Below are positions 53,001 through 64,000 of a stretch of 64,000 nt of DNA, one piece after another (position 1 is the stretch's first letter; each line of letters opens with the position of its first letter). Made by a program: the position numbers and the translations under genes. The notes beneath the pieces are model-generated. The model saw only the letters and a list, made by a program, of their open reading frames with translations. It did no database searches and was not told where the DNA came from. Source of the DNA: Ophioceras dolichostomum (lineage: Eukaryota; Ascomycota; Sordariomycetes; Magnaporthales; Ophioceraceae); NCBI GenBank assembly GCA_003049485.1, contig PYST01000129.1, positions 1 through 64,000 on the forward strand, given 5' to 3'.

Positions 53001-53525
53001 GCCGGCAGGCCTGTCGAGCCCGAGACAGGCGTGGAGCTCGCCGAGGCCTACCTGTCCAGCGGGCAGCTGGTCCTCGACGCCAACCCCACCATCGGCGCCG
53101 TCCAGGGCCCCAACTACGCCGACACGAACCTGTTCTGCCTGGGCGCCCGCGCGGGCGCCGACCCGGACCACACGTCCCCGCTGCTGGCGCGGGACGCCGC
53201 GCTGCAGCAGTTCGCGCGGAGGCAGTACGCGAACAGAGCCGTAGGGGGAGGAGGAGGAGGAAATGTGGGCGGTAGCGGTAGCGCTACCGGCGTCGGCGTC
53301 ATCGTCTCGCGCACGGCGGCGGCGGCGGCGGCGATGGCGGACGAGGGGAGGCGGCAGAAGGCGAGGAGGTGGCACGACCACAACAGGGCGAGGGATCTGG
53401 ACCTGGACGCGCTGGATGCCGCCGTGAGGTTCGAGCTGGAGAGGGAGGGGGCTGTGTTGGAGGTGAATGAGGAGGACTACGTAGATACCCAGCTCGTTAG
53501 TGATAGACTTAGTTTTGGCCGTTGA
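50079..53525 (+). CDS. Large WD40 protein, possibly Raf1/DIM-9-like (CLRC/DCDC complex)
   Basis: Three exons, 50079-52216, 52294-52406 and 52519-53525, 1,085 residues, phases consistent (donors GTAAGT, GTAGGT). The N-terminal ~330 residues are basic and disordered, with two SUMO-interaction-like motifs, FIDLTLDDDV and VVALDSDEE. A helical part (RTLRKEKKRIRDLARAVHSN) follows, then WD40 blades: AVWMSDEAFICGATTHSD, AFTASFDNTVKVWKL, GEIKLWDG, VFDVAWHPDQAVFVAAT, IAVGCTDGKTYVWDT, and FYTGSSDGVVKVWNI. The C-terminus is Gly-rich, with a final helical/acidic end. I believe proteins of this layout are annotated as Rik1-associated factor 1, DIM-9 in Neurospora, which recruit the CUL4-DDB1-like complex for H3K9 methylation; this is not certain. 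The first in-frame ATG is used; the frame is open upstream. Confidence 0.8.
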
Positions 53526-53699
53526 TTTAGCTGGCTCTTAGCTTTTAACGAGCGAAAGGTACCAGAGTAGGAAACTAAATAAAGTGCTAAGGTTTTAAGC
53601 CGTCTTGATAACTAAAATTAGGTTATAACAGGATTTAAACTTACAACGGTGTAAATTGGTCGCATTTTATATTACCGATTGTTTTTTTAATAAAAAAAC
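53526..53699. repeat. AT-rich tract after the WD40 gene
   Basis: AT-rich, TTA/TAA-rich sequence like that at 49601-49830, ending in A- and T-runs at the LTR insertion point. Possibly RIP-affected. Confidence 0.4.
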
Positions 53700-53980
53700 T
53701 GTGGATTGTGTTGACTGCTGAGCACCAACTGTCAGAGTTGGTGAATGCGGAGCCTTGGGTGACTGAGAGGCTCTTGCCAAGTCACAACATCAACGACTAC
53801 GTCAGCGATTGCCTCAGTCAACGTCATTGACCTTCCACCTCTCCCTGTACTTAAGGAGAGGGACTCTCCCTCTGTCTCTTCCGTAGAACCTAGCTTAGAA
53901 CATATGAAGAATTGAACCTGCTTTGGCAACCTCTCTCATATCGCACGCGTGCAATCGCTTTCTACCTGGGCCTCCCAACA
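53700..53980 (+). mobile_element. Solo Ty1/copia LTR with 5-bp target duplication
   Basis: 281 bp, TGTGGATTGTG...CCTCCCAACA, matching subtype B at 10003 and, less closely, 9642. The flanks are AAAAC (53695-53699) and AAAAC (53981-53985), a perfect 5-bp duplication. It is therefore a full insertion that lost its body by LTR-LTR recombination. Differences from 9642 are mostly transitions. It carries the ACGCGT palindrome near its end. Confidence 0.92.
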
Positions 53981-54839
53981 AAAACATTGAAAAGTTCCTT
54001 TCTGGGAATATTGCCGCTAAGCAAGCCATTTTGTAAACATCGCATTCTCTGAAATTCGTCTCTACTAACTCGATGGACCAACCGCCGGAACATTCTCTGG
54101 CAAGCGACGAAGCCAGGTGAAAATAGGTGTTCACTCCTCTTTGCATCTGCCAGCTCAGCTTCAGGGGCTAGCTAACGCAGCCTGCCTGCGAGGCTGGACC
54201 TCTCAATGACTCGGTCAGTCTGTAAGTCCGTCAGCCTTGCGGCTCCAGGTTGCAGAACACCACCAGCCAGCGGGATCAATACGTTTGGACTACCCGCCGC
54301 AAACGGGCATATTTTGTTTCATCGCTGCCGTCCAGAGTCTGAAAGCACAACCATTCAAATGGTCTGTAAATGCCCGGTCCTGGCCTGCTGCCACAAGGTT
54401 TACGCTTTGCCATGGATATCAATCACGCCAAGAATGTTTGGTTCTGCGTTGGTAGGTAGGTAGTCAGCCGGTCGACAAATGCCATGTTCTTTTTTCCCCC
54501 GTTCCCTCTTTTGGCCAATGCGTAAAAAGATGAAGAAAACGATGTCTCTAAACAGTTGAGACGATGGCGGCCCTTGACTTTTACATCCAAACAAGCCAGA
54601 AAGGTCATCACAGGCATCGGATGTGAGTGGCACACGAGGCGCGAACCTGAGAGAAAGAAAACAAGGTATGTAAAGCAGAAGTACTTCCGCCTTCTCCTCC
54701 ATCATCCCTCTCCCTTCTAAGTGCATATCCATCACCCCCTTGCTCCTCCTACTTCCTCCCCCTACCAACCTGCTATCCTTTCGCCTTTCGCCGCCGAATC
54801 GAATCAACCCGAATCGAATCGAATTGAATCGACTCCTTC
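53981..54839. other. Intergenic downstream of NIC96
   Basis: 860 bp with no gene or RNA recognised. It ends in a short GAATC-type repeat (54783-54833). Confidence 0.45.
54783..54833. repeat. Short GAATC simple repeat
   Basis: GAATCGAATCAACCCGAATC and following units of GAATC/GAATT, just after the NIC96 stop codon, in its 3' UTR. Confidence 0.6.
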
Positions 54840-57800
54840 CTAATCAGCGGCAGCCCTCGCAAGCGCCTCAAGTATAGCAGGCGGGAACCTGTAGCGCAGC
54901 TGTGACGTGTACGTCGTGAGGTCGACGGTGATCTGCTTCAGCTCGTCGAACATCATGCGCGCGGCAGCCTCGTTGCCCGTGAACTGGCCCGACGCCAGGC
55001 GCCGGCGCTGCGCCGCGCAGCAGACGGTCGTCCACATGACCAGGTTCGGCACGTTGACGGCCACGGGCTGCGGCAGGGTCGAGAAGACGGCCGCATAGCT
55101 GCGGATGATCGAGGGGTCGCCTTTGGCCTCCAGGGGGAGGATTTGGACGGATCGGATTTTCTGTATGCAGAGTGGGTTTTTGGTAAAAAGGGGGTGGGAT
55201 GATTTGTTAGTACATAGGTGCGTAGCTAGATAGGCTTTCCGGACTGGGAGGGGAGGGAGAGTGGATTGTGGAGTGGAAGGAAGAGAGGATAAAGGATAGG
55301 TAGAGGAAATAGAGGTGGAGAATGAGAAAAGGAAGGAGGTGTGATGGTTGGGTTAGACTCACGTCCAAGCACTCAGGCCACCGCTCAGCCTGCACCGCCG
55401 CCCGAATCTCGCTCATCTGCAGCAGCACGCCACAGGCGCTGCGGTTCTGCTCGCCGATCCTGCGCCGGAACATGTTGTCGCGCTCGTACATGGTGAGCAT
55501 CGTGCGCGCCAGCTCGACCGGGTCGTCGATGGACGCGAGGCTCAGGCTTGTCCCGGACTGGGCCTCCGCCGCGGCGCCCTCGACGCGTGGCTTCACGGGC
55601 GCGAGGCGCATCTCCTCGCCCAGCTCCATCGACACGGCCTCGCTCAGCGTGCGGCTGACCAGGCTTACCACGGCGTCGTAGTCGCCCGCTAGGTGGTTGA
55701 GCAGCACGGCGTCCGTCGTGCGCCCGGACTCCTCCGCCGCGCGCGCCGCCTCGAGCGAGATGGTGCGCAGGAACTCGTCCTCGTTCTCCAGCGCGATCAA
55801 CTTTCCCCTCTCCTCGATCATCCCCCGGATGCGGTGGCCGTCCGGCCGGATGTCGCCGATGAGCTTGCTGAACTCGCGCGTCTCGAGCACGAGCGCCCTG
55901 AGTCCTTCGTGGCACAGCGCCGCCTGCTGCCGGTCCGCCTCGGCCGACGGGTCGTCCATGTTGAGGCAGATGAGCACGACGTAGTCGACCGCGGCCGCGA
56001 CGTCCGCCGCGCGGAAGTCCTGGGTGTAGAGCCCGACGAGCGGCGCGAAGTTGATCTGCAGCAGGCCGCGCGTGTTGTAGCTCTTGAGCTCGTTGGCCAC
56101 GGACATGGCATCGGCGGGGCGGAGCAGGCCGTAGTACTCGAGCGCGATGGCGAAGTGCACGGCGTCAACGCGCGAGAAGGCGTACAGGTAGGCCACGGCC
56201 GCCTCGTACATGCCCGCGAGCACCTGCAGGAAGAAGAACATGCCGAACGCGCCGCTGCTGGCCGCGTCCTCGCCGGACTCAGCACCGGAAGAGCCGCCGC
56301 CGCCGCCACCTCCTCCGCCGCCAGAAGCGCCCGACGAGCCGCCGCCGCCGCCGCCCGCCCGGGGAGCAAAGTGCTTGTTGCCGATCTCCTGAATGCTAGT
56401 CTGGAGCTCGGCGAGTCCGAACGACTCGTTGGCCAGCTCGGCGGAGCGGTCGCCCTCGCGCGCGAGGCTGAACTGCAGCCAGATCCAGTCGTTGATGTCG
56501 GTGCGCAGGCCGTCGAAGCTGCGGTTGGCCAGGTCGCAGCGCCCGATGATCTTGTAGATGGCCATGCGGTAGGGGTCGATCGAGTTCTCGGGCGCGTTGC
56601 GCACTCGCTGGGCGTACTCGTTGCCGCAGCGCTCGTGGATCGGCCGCGGGAGCCGCCTCTCCTCGCTGGCGGCGAACTTGTTGATGTAGGTCGAGAACGT
56701 GCGGTCCACGCTGCGGAACTGGTTCTCGTGCTCGTTGACGTACTGCGTCGCCTCGTTGACGTGGCCCGTCCGCAGCAGGTAGAACACCACCGCCCAGATG
56801 TACTCCCCCTGCACCTGCTGCAGCTCGGCCCCGTCCGGCTTCAGGTTCTTCTTGGCGGCGAGCACGCGGATGTACGCGCGGATCTTGCTGACCACGTCCG
56901 GCCGGCCGCCGAGATTCGCCTCCTGAGGCGCCTTGGCGATGGTCGACTCCACCTCGCGCAGGAACTGCTTCTCGAGGTACCGCGTGGCGCCCGCGAGGAT
57001 GCGCTTCCGCAGCTCCAGCGCGTCCTGGGACCGCGGCTGTGAGTTGACGTAGCTCTGCGCGAACTGCCTCTCGCGCGCCGTCGCGCCCGGCGCTGTGGGG
57101 TCGGCGTCTGGGTTCTCGCCGACCATCTCCATCATCGCCCGGTAGGCCTCGACGATCTTGGGCGCGTGCACGTCGCCCGACCTCGCCGTGACCTCGGCGA
57201 ACTCGTGGAGGATCGGGTAGGGCAGTGACTGCATCCGCGTTTCGTTGAGGATGTGCACCTTCTCGATGAACCTCTTCTGCTTCTCCTTCAGGAACCTGTC
57301 GTCGATAGGGACGTAACCACCGCTGGCGGCACCAGCCGGGCTTGCCGACTCGACGTCCACAAACTGAGAGCCGTGCGCGCCGACTCGGCTGGGGGTCCCG
57401 ATGACGGTCCGCAGGAGGTTGGTCCGGCCGAAGACGCTGTTCCGCTGAGTCGCACGGTTAGGAGTGCCAGCGGCGGCATTCCGGGCCGTCCTCCTAGGAC
57501 GACCGAATCCGCCAGCCGAGGCAGCATCCCTCCCACCAGCAGGGCCTGCGCCTTCGGTGGCATCTCGCGGTTTGATGCCGAAGTGCTCGTAGATGCGGTT
57601 GCGTTGGGCGTCCCACTCCATGGTCACGTTATCCTCCAAAAAGCTGTCGAAGTCCCTCATCGACCGCTCAAGGCCGTCGGCGATCATGCTCATGGTGGTC
57701 TTGTTCTGCAGGTTCGAAAGGTACGTATCGACATCCAGCTCGCCGGCCGCGTTGCCGAGGGCCCGGTCTGGCCTCCCTGGGCGCACACCGAAGGCGCCCA

Positions 57801-58539
57801 AGTCCTTAACCGCCGCACCGGGATCGACACCGGACGCCGCAAGCAGGTAGTGCGCCTTCCCGTCCAGTGGCCGGTCCGGCGCGCGGGACCCCAGCTTCCT
57901 CACTTGCTGGGCTAGGTCGCTGAGGCCAAGCTGAATGCTTGGGAGGTCCTCAAGGCCCGTTTCGCCTTCCGCCTGTTTCTTGGCCTTTGCGAGCAGCGAG
58001 TCGAAGAGAGCGCCGCCGGGCTGCGCTTTCTGGCCGCCGCCATTAGTGCTCGCTCCGGCGGCGGGTGCTGAAGGGGCGGCGGTAGTGGTCGCGCCGAAAA
58101 CGGAGGATGCGGCGGGGGTCGCAGCAGTAGTCGTTCCGAAAACCGACGATGTTGCCGCGGCTGGCTGAGAGGAGGCGGGTTTCGCAAAGGAAGAGAGACC
58201 GGTAGGGTTAAATAGAGAGGAGCCGCCCAAAGTCGTGGCCGGTTGCTGCGCTGGCTGCGCAAGGGTCGAACCAAACAGAGAAGAAGTCGGCGCGGGTGGT
58301 GTGGTACTTGGTTTTGAGGCTGCGCCGAGGCCGCCAAAGAGGGAGGAACCTAACCCTAGCGAGGGACCTGTGGCGCCGGGCGCTGTCGCTGGAGATGCCG
58401 TCGCTGGAGCTCCGAAGATCGAGCCTCCTGATGGTGCGGCCGATGCAGCTGGGGCTGCTGCAGCCCCGAACAAACTGCCGCCTCCGCCGGGCGCTGGGGC
58501 GCCGCCGCCGAGCAGGCTGCTGCCGAACAGAGAGCTCAT
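54840..58539 (-). CDS. nic96: NIC96: inner-ring nucleoporin (Nup93 family)
   Basis: Exons 58539-55363 and 55160-54840, 1,165 residues. The intron 55362-55161 (donor GTGAGT, acceptor ACAG) is phase 0, joining PECLD to KIRSVQILPLEAKGD. The first ~160 residues carry FG repeats of the SLFG/SIFG/SVFG type (MSSLFGSSLLGG, SIFGAPA), which contact transport receptors. The Nic96 alpha-solenoid follows, with MQSLPYPILHEFAEV, VNEATQYVNEHENQFRSVDR, FFLQVLAGMYEAAVAYLY, and FAIALEYYGLLR. Nic96 links the Nsp1 channel complex to the inner ring. A Gly/Ser run (56280-56360) interrupts the solenoid and is likely a loop. A longer form reading past 55363 is only retained intron. Confidence 0.94.
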
Positions 58540-59094
58540 GTTCTCGAGAAATTCCCCTTCGCTCTATTTCTTGTCGCCGTCTTTTCCTGGAGCACGGGGA
58601 GCGCAGAAATGTCTGGAATGCGCAAATTCGTCGCTGGAAGTACTCGGGCGAGATCGATAGAGGGAAAAAACGCGTTGGGTTGCTCGGGGCAGACGCGTCG
58701 TTTTGCGCCCACGAACTTTGTGTGATGCCTTCTGATGATTTTCTGCTAGGCTGAGGGATGAATCGAGAAATGTTCGATTTGGGATGGTGATGGACCCACA
58801 CCAGTAAACAATGCTCGTCGCTCATTGGCGGTTTCCACGCCGAGCTACCCCTGCGAAAATGGTACGTACCAGCCCAAGCTGGAGCTCTCAACGAAGGTAC
58901 CACCTACACATAGAGGACCCCGTTTGGTCCTGGATGTGATTTCGATCATTAAATTAGAACCGCGAAACGCAGCATTTACTCCCTCAGTTTTGCCATAAAG
59001 CCGTTCTGTTTTTACGAATCACCCGTTATATCCCAGATTTCCCCTCCAGCTGTCTCCCTTTCCTCATGCGGCTTGCTTCCTTCAACATCTCAGC
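58540..59094. other. Intergenic: NIC96 promoter and FGGY kinase 3' region
   Basis: 555 bp between same-strand genes. No coding or repeat signal seen. Confidence 0.45.
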
Positions 59095-61053
59095 TTAAGT
59101 CTGCCACTCTCCGACGGCGCTGTCCACCAGCTTCCGATACTCCTGCTGAGTGCGGCACTGTTCCAGGAACACCTCATACTTGGCCCCCAGCAGCTTGCGT
59201 TGCGCGGCGTCCTTGCTGGGCCTGACCAGCCGGCCGGGCTTGCTCATACGGTCCATGATGCTCCACAGGTGCTCGGTCGAACCGTCGGGCTTCGCGCTGG
59301 CAGCTTTGGCGCCCAACATGGCCGCGCCGTGCACGACGGCGGCGTTGACGTACCGGGGAACGAGCACGGGCATGTCGCAGGCCGTGGCGATGAGGTCCAT
59401 CAGCACGTCGTTCTGGCACTGGCTGCCGGACATGAAGATGCTCGAGATGGAGTGCCCGGCCGTGTTCATGGTCTCGACGATCTGCCTGGTCTGCAGGGCG
59501 ATGAACTCCATCGTGGAGTAGTACAGCAGCGCGAGCCCGTCTTTGGTCTTGTCGCTGCTCATGCCGACGATCGACCCGCGCATGTTCGGGTCCGCGATCG
59601 GCGACCGGTTCCCCCACAGGTCGCCGTAGAAGAAGTAGTGGCGAGCGAGGTACGAGATGGACGGCGCCTGCGCCTTGGCCGTGAGGTCTCGCAGGTGGTC
59701 GTTGAGGAAGTCATATATGTTCATCCCCTGCGCTTCCGCCTCGCCTAGGGTCTCGCGATACGCGGCGTGGGTGTCGAGCATGTGTCGCAGCAGCTCGCCT
59801 GTCGCCGACTGACCGCCCTCAGCCATCCAGAAACCCGGGATAAGAACATCGCGGTAGGGACCCCACACTCCGTTGACAAAGACGGCGTCCTTCGACATGG
59901 CCAGGTGGCACGTCGACGTGCCAGCCACCGCCGCCAGTCGCGTGAACGCCTGCGAGATATCGTTCGCCGCCTGAGACTCGTCCACCTGACTGACGTCGAG
60001 CTGGATCTTTGCACCGACTGTGCCGATCCATCCGGCGTACGCGTCGATGACGCCACTGCCCACGGCAATACCCGCCGGAAGGCCCAGCTCTCTGGCGGCT
60101 TTCTCCCTCAAGGGGCCGACGAGCTCGCCGGCGCTGAGGTACTCACCGTTCTGTGGGACAAGAAAGCAGGCATGTCAGCTGTCAGAGCTCGCACAAGATT
60201 TGAAGTTCAAGGAAAAGGGCTCACCACCCCGTTGACGCCACCCATGCGCTTGAAGTTCTCCTTGACCAGGTCACCCAGGCCGATGGCATGGTAGAAATCC
60301 TCCTGCCAGCCCTTGACGCTCCCATCCACGCCCACTGGAACGAAGCCCTGCTTGCAAACGGTGCTGCAGAAGCTCCGGGTCTCGCTGCCCGTGGCGATGT
60401 GCGTCAGCGCGTCGGCTAGGTCGTAGAATTTGCACCTGTCGAAGAGCTCGGGAGGCATGTGATTCTTGAGCCAGAGAACTTTGGGGATCTCCATCTCAAC
60501 GCTCATCTTCCCGCCCACATAACGCAGGAGGCTGTGCCCCGTGGCGTTGATCTTCTCCGTCTCCGCGAGCGGCCGGTGGTCGAGCCACAGCACCACGTTC
60601 CGGTCGTTGCCATCGTTGGCGAAGTCTGGCCCCGTTACGGGGATGGGCTCGTCCGTGTCATGGCTGAACACGGCGAGTGAGCAAGTGGCGTCGAAACCGA
60701 GTCCCTGCACTGCTGATCCGTTGATTCCGGAATCGTGCAGCACCCGCTTGACGCAGATGCAGATGGCATTCCAGATGTCTGTCGTGGATTGTTCCTAAGA
60801 GAGTGTGTGGTATATGAGGTCAGATCAGCCTAGGTGTGAGCTTCAGTCCCTCCCAGACCTAGAGCCATTGACTTCATAATCACCACTTTCCCTCGGTGCT
60901 TACATAGTGAGAGCCTTCTAATCCGCTTGCGGGTTGCCAGAGCTTGATGGCTTCGGCCGCTAGAGCCTTTATGTCACCATCCGAATCGATGATGCAAGCC
61001 CGGGCTGAGCCGGTGCCGACATCGATACCGATGTAGTGTTCCTGGGCAGCCAT
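59095..61053 (-). CDS. FGGY-family sugar kinase (D-ribulokinase/YDR109C-like)
   Basis: Three exons, 61053-60904, 60794-60225 and 60150-59095, 591 residues, all introns phase 0. The start gives YIGIDVGTGSARACI, the FGGY phosphate-1 motif (DxGTGS). GLGFDATCSLAVF holds the TCS motif used to tell D-ribulokinases in this family. VLWLDHRP and NHMPPELFDRCKFYDLADAL follow, then AVGSGVIDAYAGWIG, which carries the catalytic Asp region, VAGTSTCHLAMSK, and SGSQCQNDVLMDLIATACDM with NAAVVHGAAMLG near the C-terminus. It phosphorylates a free sugar or polyol, likely D-ribulose, with ATP in the cytosol. No targeting signal seen. It is divergent from the SMN gene with a 1.2-kb gap. Confidence 0.92.
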
Positions 61054-62219
61054 ATGGGTGGTGAGTTTTCATTCCCGTGTACCAACAATCCTTGCGCGAA
61101 GGCAAGTGATCGATCAATTGGTCTCGAATAGGCCGATAGGGACACTCACTTGCGTGGCCGGGCTAAATAGGAAAAGTACGCGCACACCATCACAGCGTCA
61201 GTCAACCAGTCGACCATTCAATAAGCTCGGCTCCTTCCTTGGTCTCTGCAGATCGAAGTCTGGATCTTTGGCGTCGTGATTTCGTTCGCCTGTAGTCACT
61301 CACTCCGTGTTGTCCATATCTTGGTATGTTGTGATGTAGCCTCTGGTTCTTTATTGTTCGCCTCTTGTTGGCTCACTTCAAGTCGCGAACTTTTGCACTC
61401 CTTGTTCTTTGCTCCTTGATGATTCAAAATACCACGATGTCGAAATTTCACGCCTCTACAGCTCTTACTTCTGTAATCATCGCCTTAACTTGCTCAAGAA
61501 TCCCATCCCAGCAACACCTATCGTTAAGACAGCAAAATGCCACAGCACACATGACAGCCTGCGTGGAGCTGCGGTGGACCTCCAGCTCATCCGATGAGGG
61601 GAAGCTTTTCAGAAAAATGAGGGGTTCTTCGGGGCACAACCCACCGTGATCAGAGTCTAGAACATACTCTTTGGACTCTCCCGAACATTGAACATCTCCT
61701 CTCGTCAAGGCCGATAGAACACTTCGGATGATCCGACGACGCCAGTGACGAAATGGGAAGTACAAGTCGAGATGGATCTCGTAGATAAGAGCCAAAGTAG
61801 TACCGAGAATAGTAGTAGAGGCTCTCACTCTCGTCTGAAATGACCTAAGAGACACTACTCGATCTGAGTGTATTCTTTTCTGGCCCGCCCATAATTTGAA
61901 AAACAGATCGAAAGCACCTAGTCTATTGTAGTTAGAAAAGACTGCTCGATCCTGCGCGAATAATGTTGATTTGGGAAAATAACAGTGACCAGAGTGATGA
62001 ATGCCTCATCTCATCAGGCATATTACGGGGGGTGAAAGGGCCTGGTTTCCAGCTCCAAAAATCTTGGCCGCGAAAGAATTCAAGGAGCGTGAAACATTTG
62101 CACACAGAACAACAAACAGCCTTCCGCACACCGAACGCAGCAGGTCTCCGCCAACCCCGACACTTTAGCCCCCGTTGGATACCTGAATATTCCGTAATCA
62201 TATCTGCTACCATCTAGTC
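61054..62219. other. Divergent promoter region, FGGY kinase and SMN
   Basis: 1.17 kb holding both promoters. No coding domain, RNA or repeat recognised. Confidence 0.45.
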
Positions 62220-63523
62220 ATGGAGGTTGATATGACGAATGAAGAGATCTGGGACGACAGCGCGTTGCTGGACTCATGGAACGACGCACTCGCAGAGTTC
62301 AAGGTGAGCTGAAGTCTCTTTCTCCTCCCTCTCTCTCACTCCCCACCTTTCTCTGCACACGACTTTGGACGAGCAGGTTCATTTATTATGTGTGCCTGCA
62401 TGTCCACGAGGGGACCAGACAGAACGGGTCGGTCACTGGCGGTGCTACCTTGCTGGTGAACGCCGTGTGTGGACTGCCATCAATTTACTGTAGGGCTGAT
62501 GTCGTTCTTCACAGAAATACCACAGTGTCTACGCCGACAGAGGAGCTAAGTTGGAGGACGATGTTCCAGGGGACAAAAAGTCAGGCCACTTTCTCAAAAT
62601 AATGCACTCGCATATGCTCCAAAAATCAAAGATCCCCTTCTAATGATCGCCGCCGCAGGACTCAACGGGATGCCAAGACTGAAACAGTCAAGCAAGCGGC
62701 ACCTGCGCTGAAGCTGGATCGCGAAACATCGCTCTCCACAGACGCGGCAAAGACGCGGCAGGTAAGCTCTACCCCTGCCATCCCTTGCCATCCTTTACCA
62801 TCCATCCCGCCAGCAAAAAAAAAAAAAATCGAGGACAACCCTAGAGGCAATCCTAGCAGATCCAAAAAGCTTGGCCTTTCTTGACTGCCTCACCTTGCCT
62901 TCTTGGCTGGACGGAGAGTGGACGGGAGAGTGGCCGCCCAAGTTTTGGCGCCTGCTGGTTGCTGGGCCTGTGCTGCATTCCTCCTGTGCGTTGGTGAAGA
63001 CTGGACTCTCCAAGACTGTGCTAACGCTGGAAGCGCTTCAGGGAGGCGGCGGTGCTGAGCCCGCTAGCGATTCAGTGGGTAGTGCAGGTCAGCTGGGTGC
63101 TGGACTTGGAGGGGCCACGCCGCCGATTTCGGTCCTCGGATCCAGTGAGTTCCCTCTCCATCACAACTACAAAACTTCTTGCGGAAAGCTTGATACGCAC
63201 TTTGTTCTCATTACGAAGCTCGGTGGATGCTCGGGGGGACACATTTGAGAGCGAGCGTCAGGAACCTACGAGGGGTTTAATGGATGGCTGTTCGAAGGGA
63301 AATCCGCTAACATGGGATGCCCCTCCCGCGCCGCGACGTGCCAGTGCGTGACGACAGCCTGAAAACACTCCTCATGTCCTGGTATTACGCCGGCTACTAC
63401 ACCGGCCTATACGAGGGCCAGCACCAGCAACCGCAACAGCAACACGTGCGAGGTCAAGGGAAAGGCCAAGGACAAGGGGAGCAGCCGCAAGGCGGGGCGG
63501 AAGAGGACGCGTCGTCATCATGA
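62220..63523 (+). CDS. smn1: SMN homologue (survival motor neuron, YG box)
   Basis: Five exons inferred: 62220-62303, 62515-62579, 62659-62761, 63042-63144 and 63345-63523, giving 177 residues with all phases consistent. Exon 1 encodes MTNEEIWDDSALLDSWNDAL, the Gemin2-binding segment of SMN. Exon 5 encodes the self-association YG box, LLMSWYYAGYYTGLYEG. The fungal protein lacks a Tudor domain and has a Lys/Thr/Gly-rich linker between. SMN with Gemin2 assembles Sm rings on spliceosomal snRNAs. The weakest junction is the end of exon 2 (donor GTCAGG); an alternative donor at 62550 in the same phase would remove ten residues. The last two exons join as A|TG, giving MRDDSLKT. The tail after the YG box is Gln/Gly-rich. 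Confidence 0.88.
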
Positions 63524-64000
63524 CCGGCGAGCAAACAGCCGTCTAGCGTCCTCCTGCTTAATAAAATAACGTGGGCACACCGGAAACAAAGGTGTGAAGA
63601 GGCTGATGAGTGTGGGAGAGCTTAGAAGCAAGCGGTCGTGGGCCAAGAGCTCGCCGTCAAGGGTCCTGCGTTCAAGGTCGGCAAAATGGGAAAGGGGGTG
63701 AGTGGTGGGGCGGCTGCAAGGCTACTACCTGATCGACGCTCGAATCGAGCAACCTGCAACGCCGTCTGTTCCATCACGTCAGCGACCTGCCCCGGGACCA
63801 CCACGGCTCCCTTTCCTTCCTTGTCTGAAGAGAACCCTCCGGCGGCATGGCATGTGTCAAAACCCGTTGGCCTCAGCTTTTTGCCGTCACTCGTCACTAG
63901 CTGAGGTTACGACGGCTATTAGCCTCTTCTGCCCAACTGCAGTTCAGATGAGCGACGAGGATGGGATGCACTACTGCGATAACAATGTGCCATACGCGAG
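63524..64000. other. Window end, downstream of SMN
   Basis: 480 bp with no supported gene until an ATG at 63948 that begins an open frame to the window edge (MSDEDGMHYCDNN). This could be the first exon of a next gene but is too short to judge. Confidence 0.3.

Noticed and set aside
55693..57042. 449-codon + frame opposite NIC96
   Set aside because: Antisense shadow of a GC-rich coding exon; no known domain.

Overview
The window is nuclear DNA of a filamentous ascomycete, most likely a Sordariomycete. It has short GT-AG introns with CTAAC-type branch sites, CT-rich promoter tracts, proteins full of Ser/Gly/Gln/acidic low-complexity sequence, a chromodomain Ty3/Gypsy retrotransposon, and an NLR-type WD40 gene end. 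I recognised twelve intact protein genes plus one NLR gene end, one transposon system and several relics. Gene models come from splice signals and reading-frame phase only.

Region 1 (1-10.3 kb) is accessory. It holds the 3' end of an NLR-type gene with near-identical WD40 repeats, an eroded fragment of a TPR/CHAT protein, a complete 6.5-kb chromovirus (gag, pro, pol, LTRs at 2695-2884 and 9040-9230), and a nest of Ty1/copia LTRs and a copia RNase H tail. The Gypsy element shows an 11-nt self-priming site of the Tf1/sushi type, a stem-loop right at the gag stop codon, and an in-frame UAG between protease and reverse transcriptase.

Region 2 (10.7-40.2 kb) is mostly core genes: RRG9 (mitochondrial), a MABP1/WDR62-like double WD40 protein, RGP1 (partner of RIC1 in the Ypt6/Rab6 exchange factor), KCS1 (inositol hexakisphosphate kinase), a large disordered protein with repeated S/N-P-W motifs and a PP1-type RVxF motif, and a MARVEL-domain membrane protein. 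Between them lie a tRNA-like, hairpin-rich element (about 19.08-19.32 kb) and a broken bacterial-type pRiA4b ORF-3 gene whose lesion looks like an 8-bp transposon footprint.

Region 3 (44.0-53.5 kb, + strand) holds a peroxisomal-type long-chain acyl-CoA synthetase whose last exon encodes a C-terminal AKL signal, a short-chain dehydrogenase with an unclear third exon, and a large WD40 protein that may be the Raf1/DIM-9 heterochromatin factor. The WD40 gene is flanked by AT-rich tracts, and a solo copia LTR with an intact AAAAC target duplication sits beside it.

Region 4 (54.8-64 kb) holds the nucleoporin NIC96, an FGGY-family (D-ribulokinase-like) sugar kinase, and an SMN homologue with the YG box, transcribed divergently from the kinase. 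No operons, CRISPR arrays, rRNA or convincing tRNA genes were seen.
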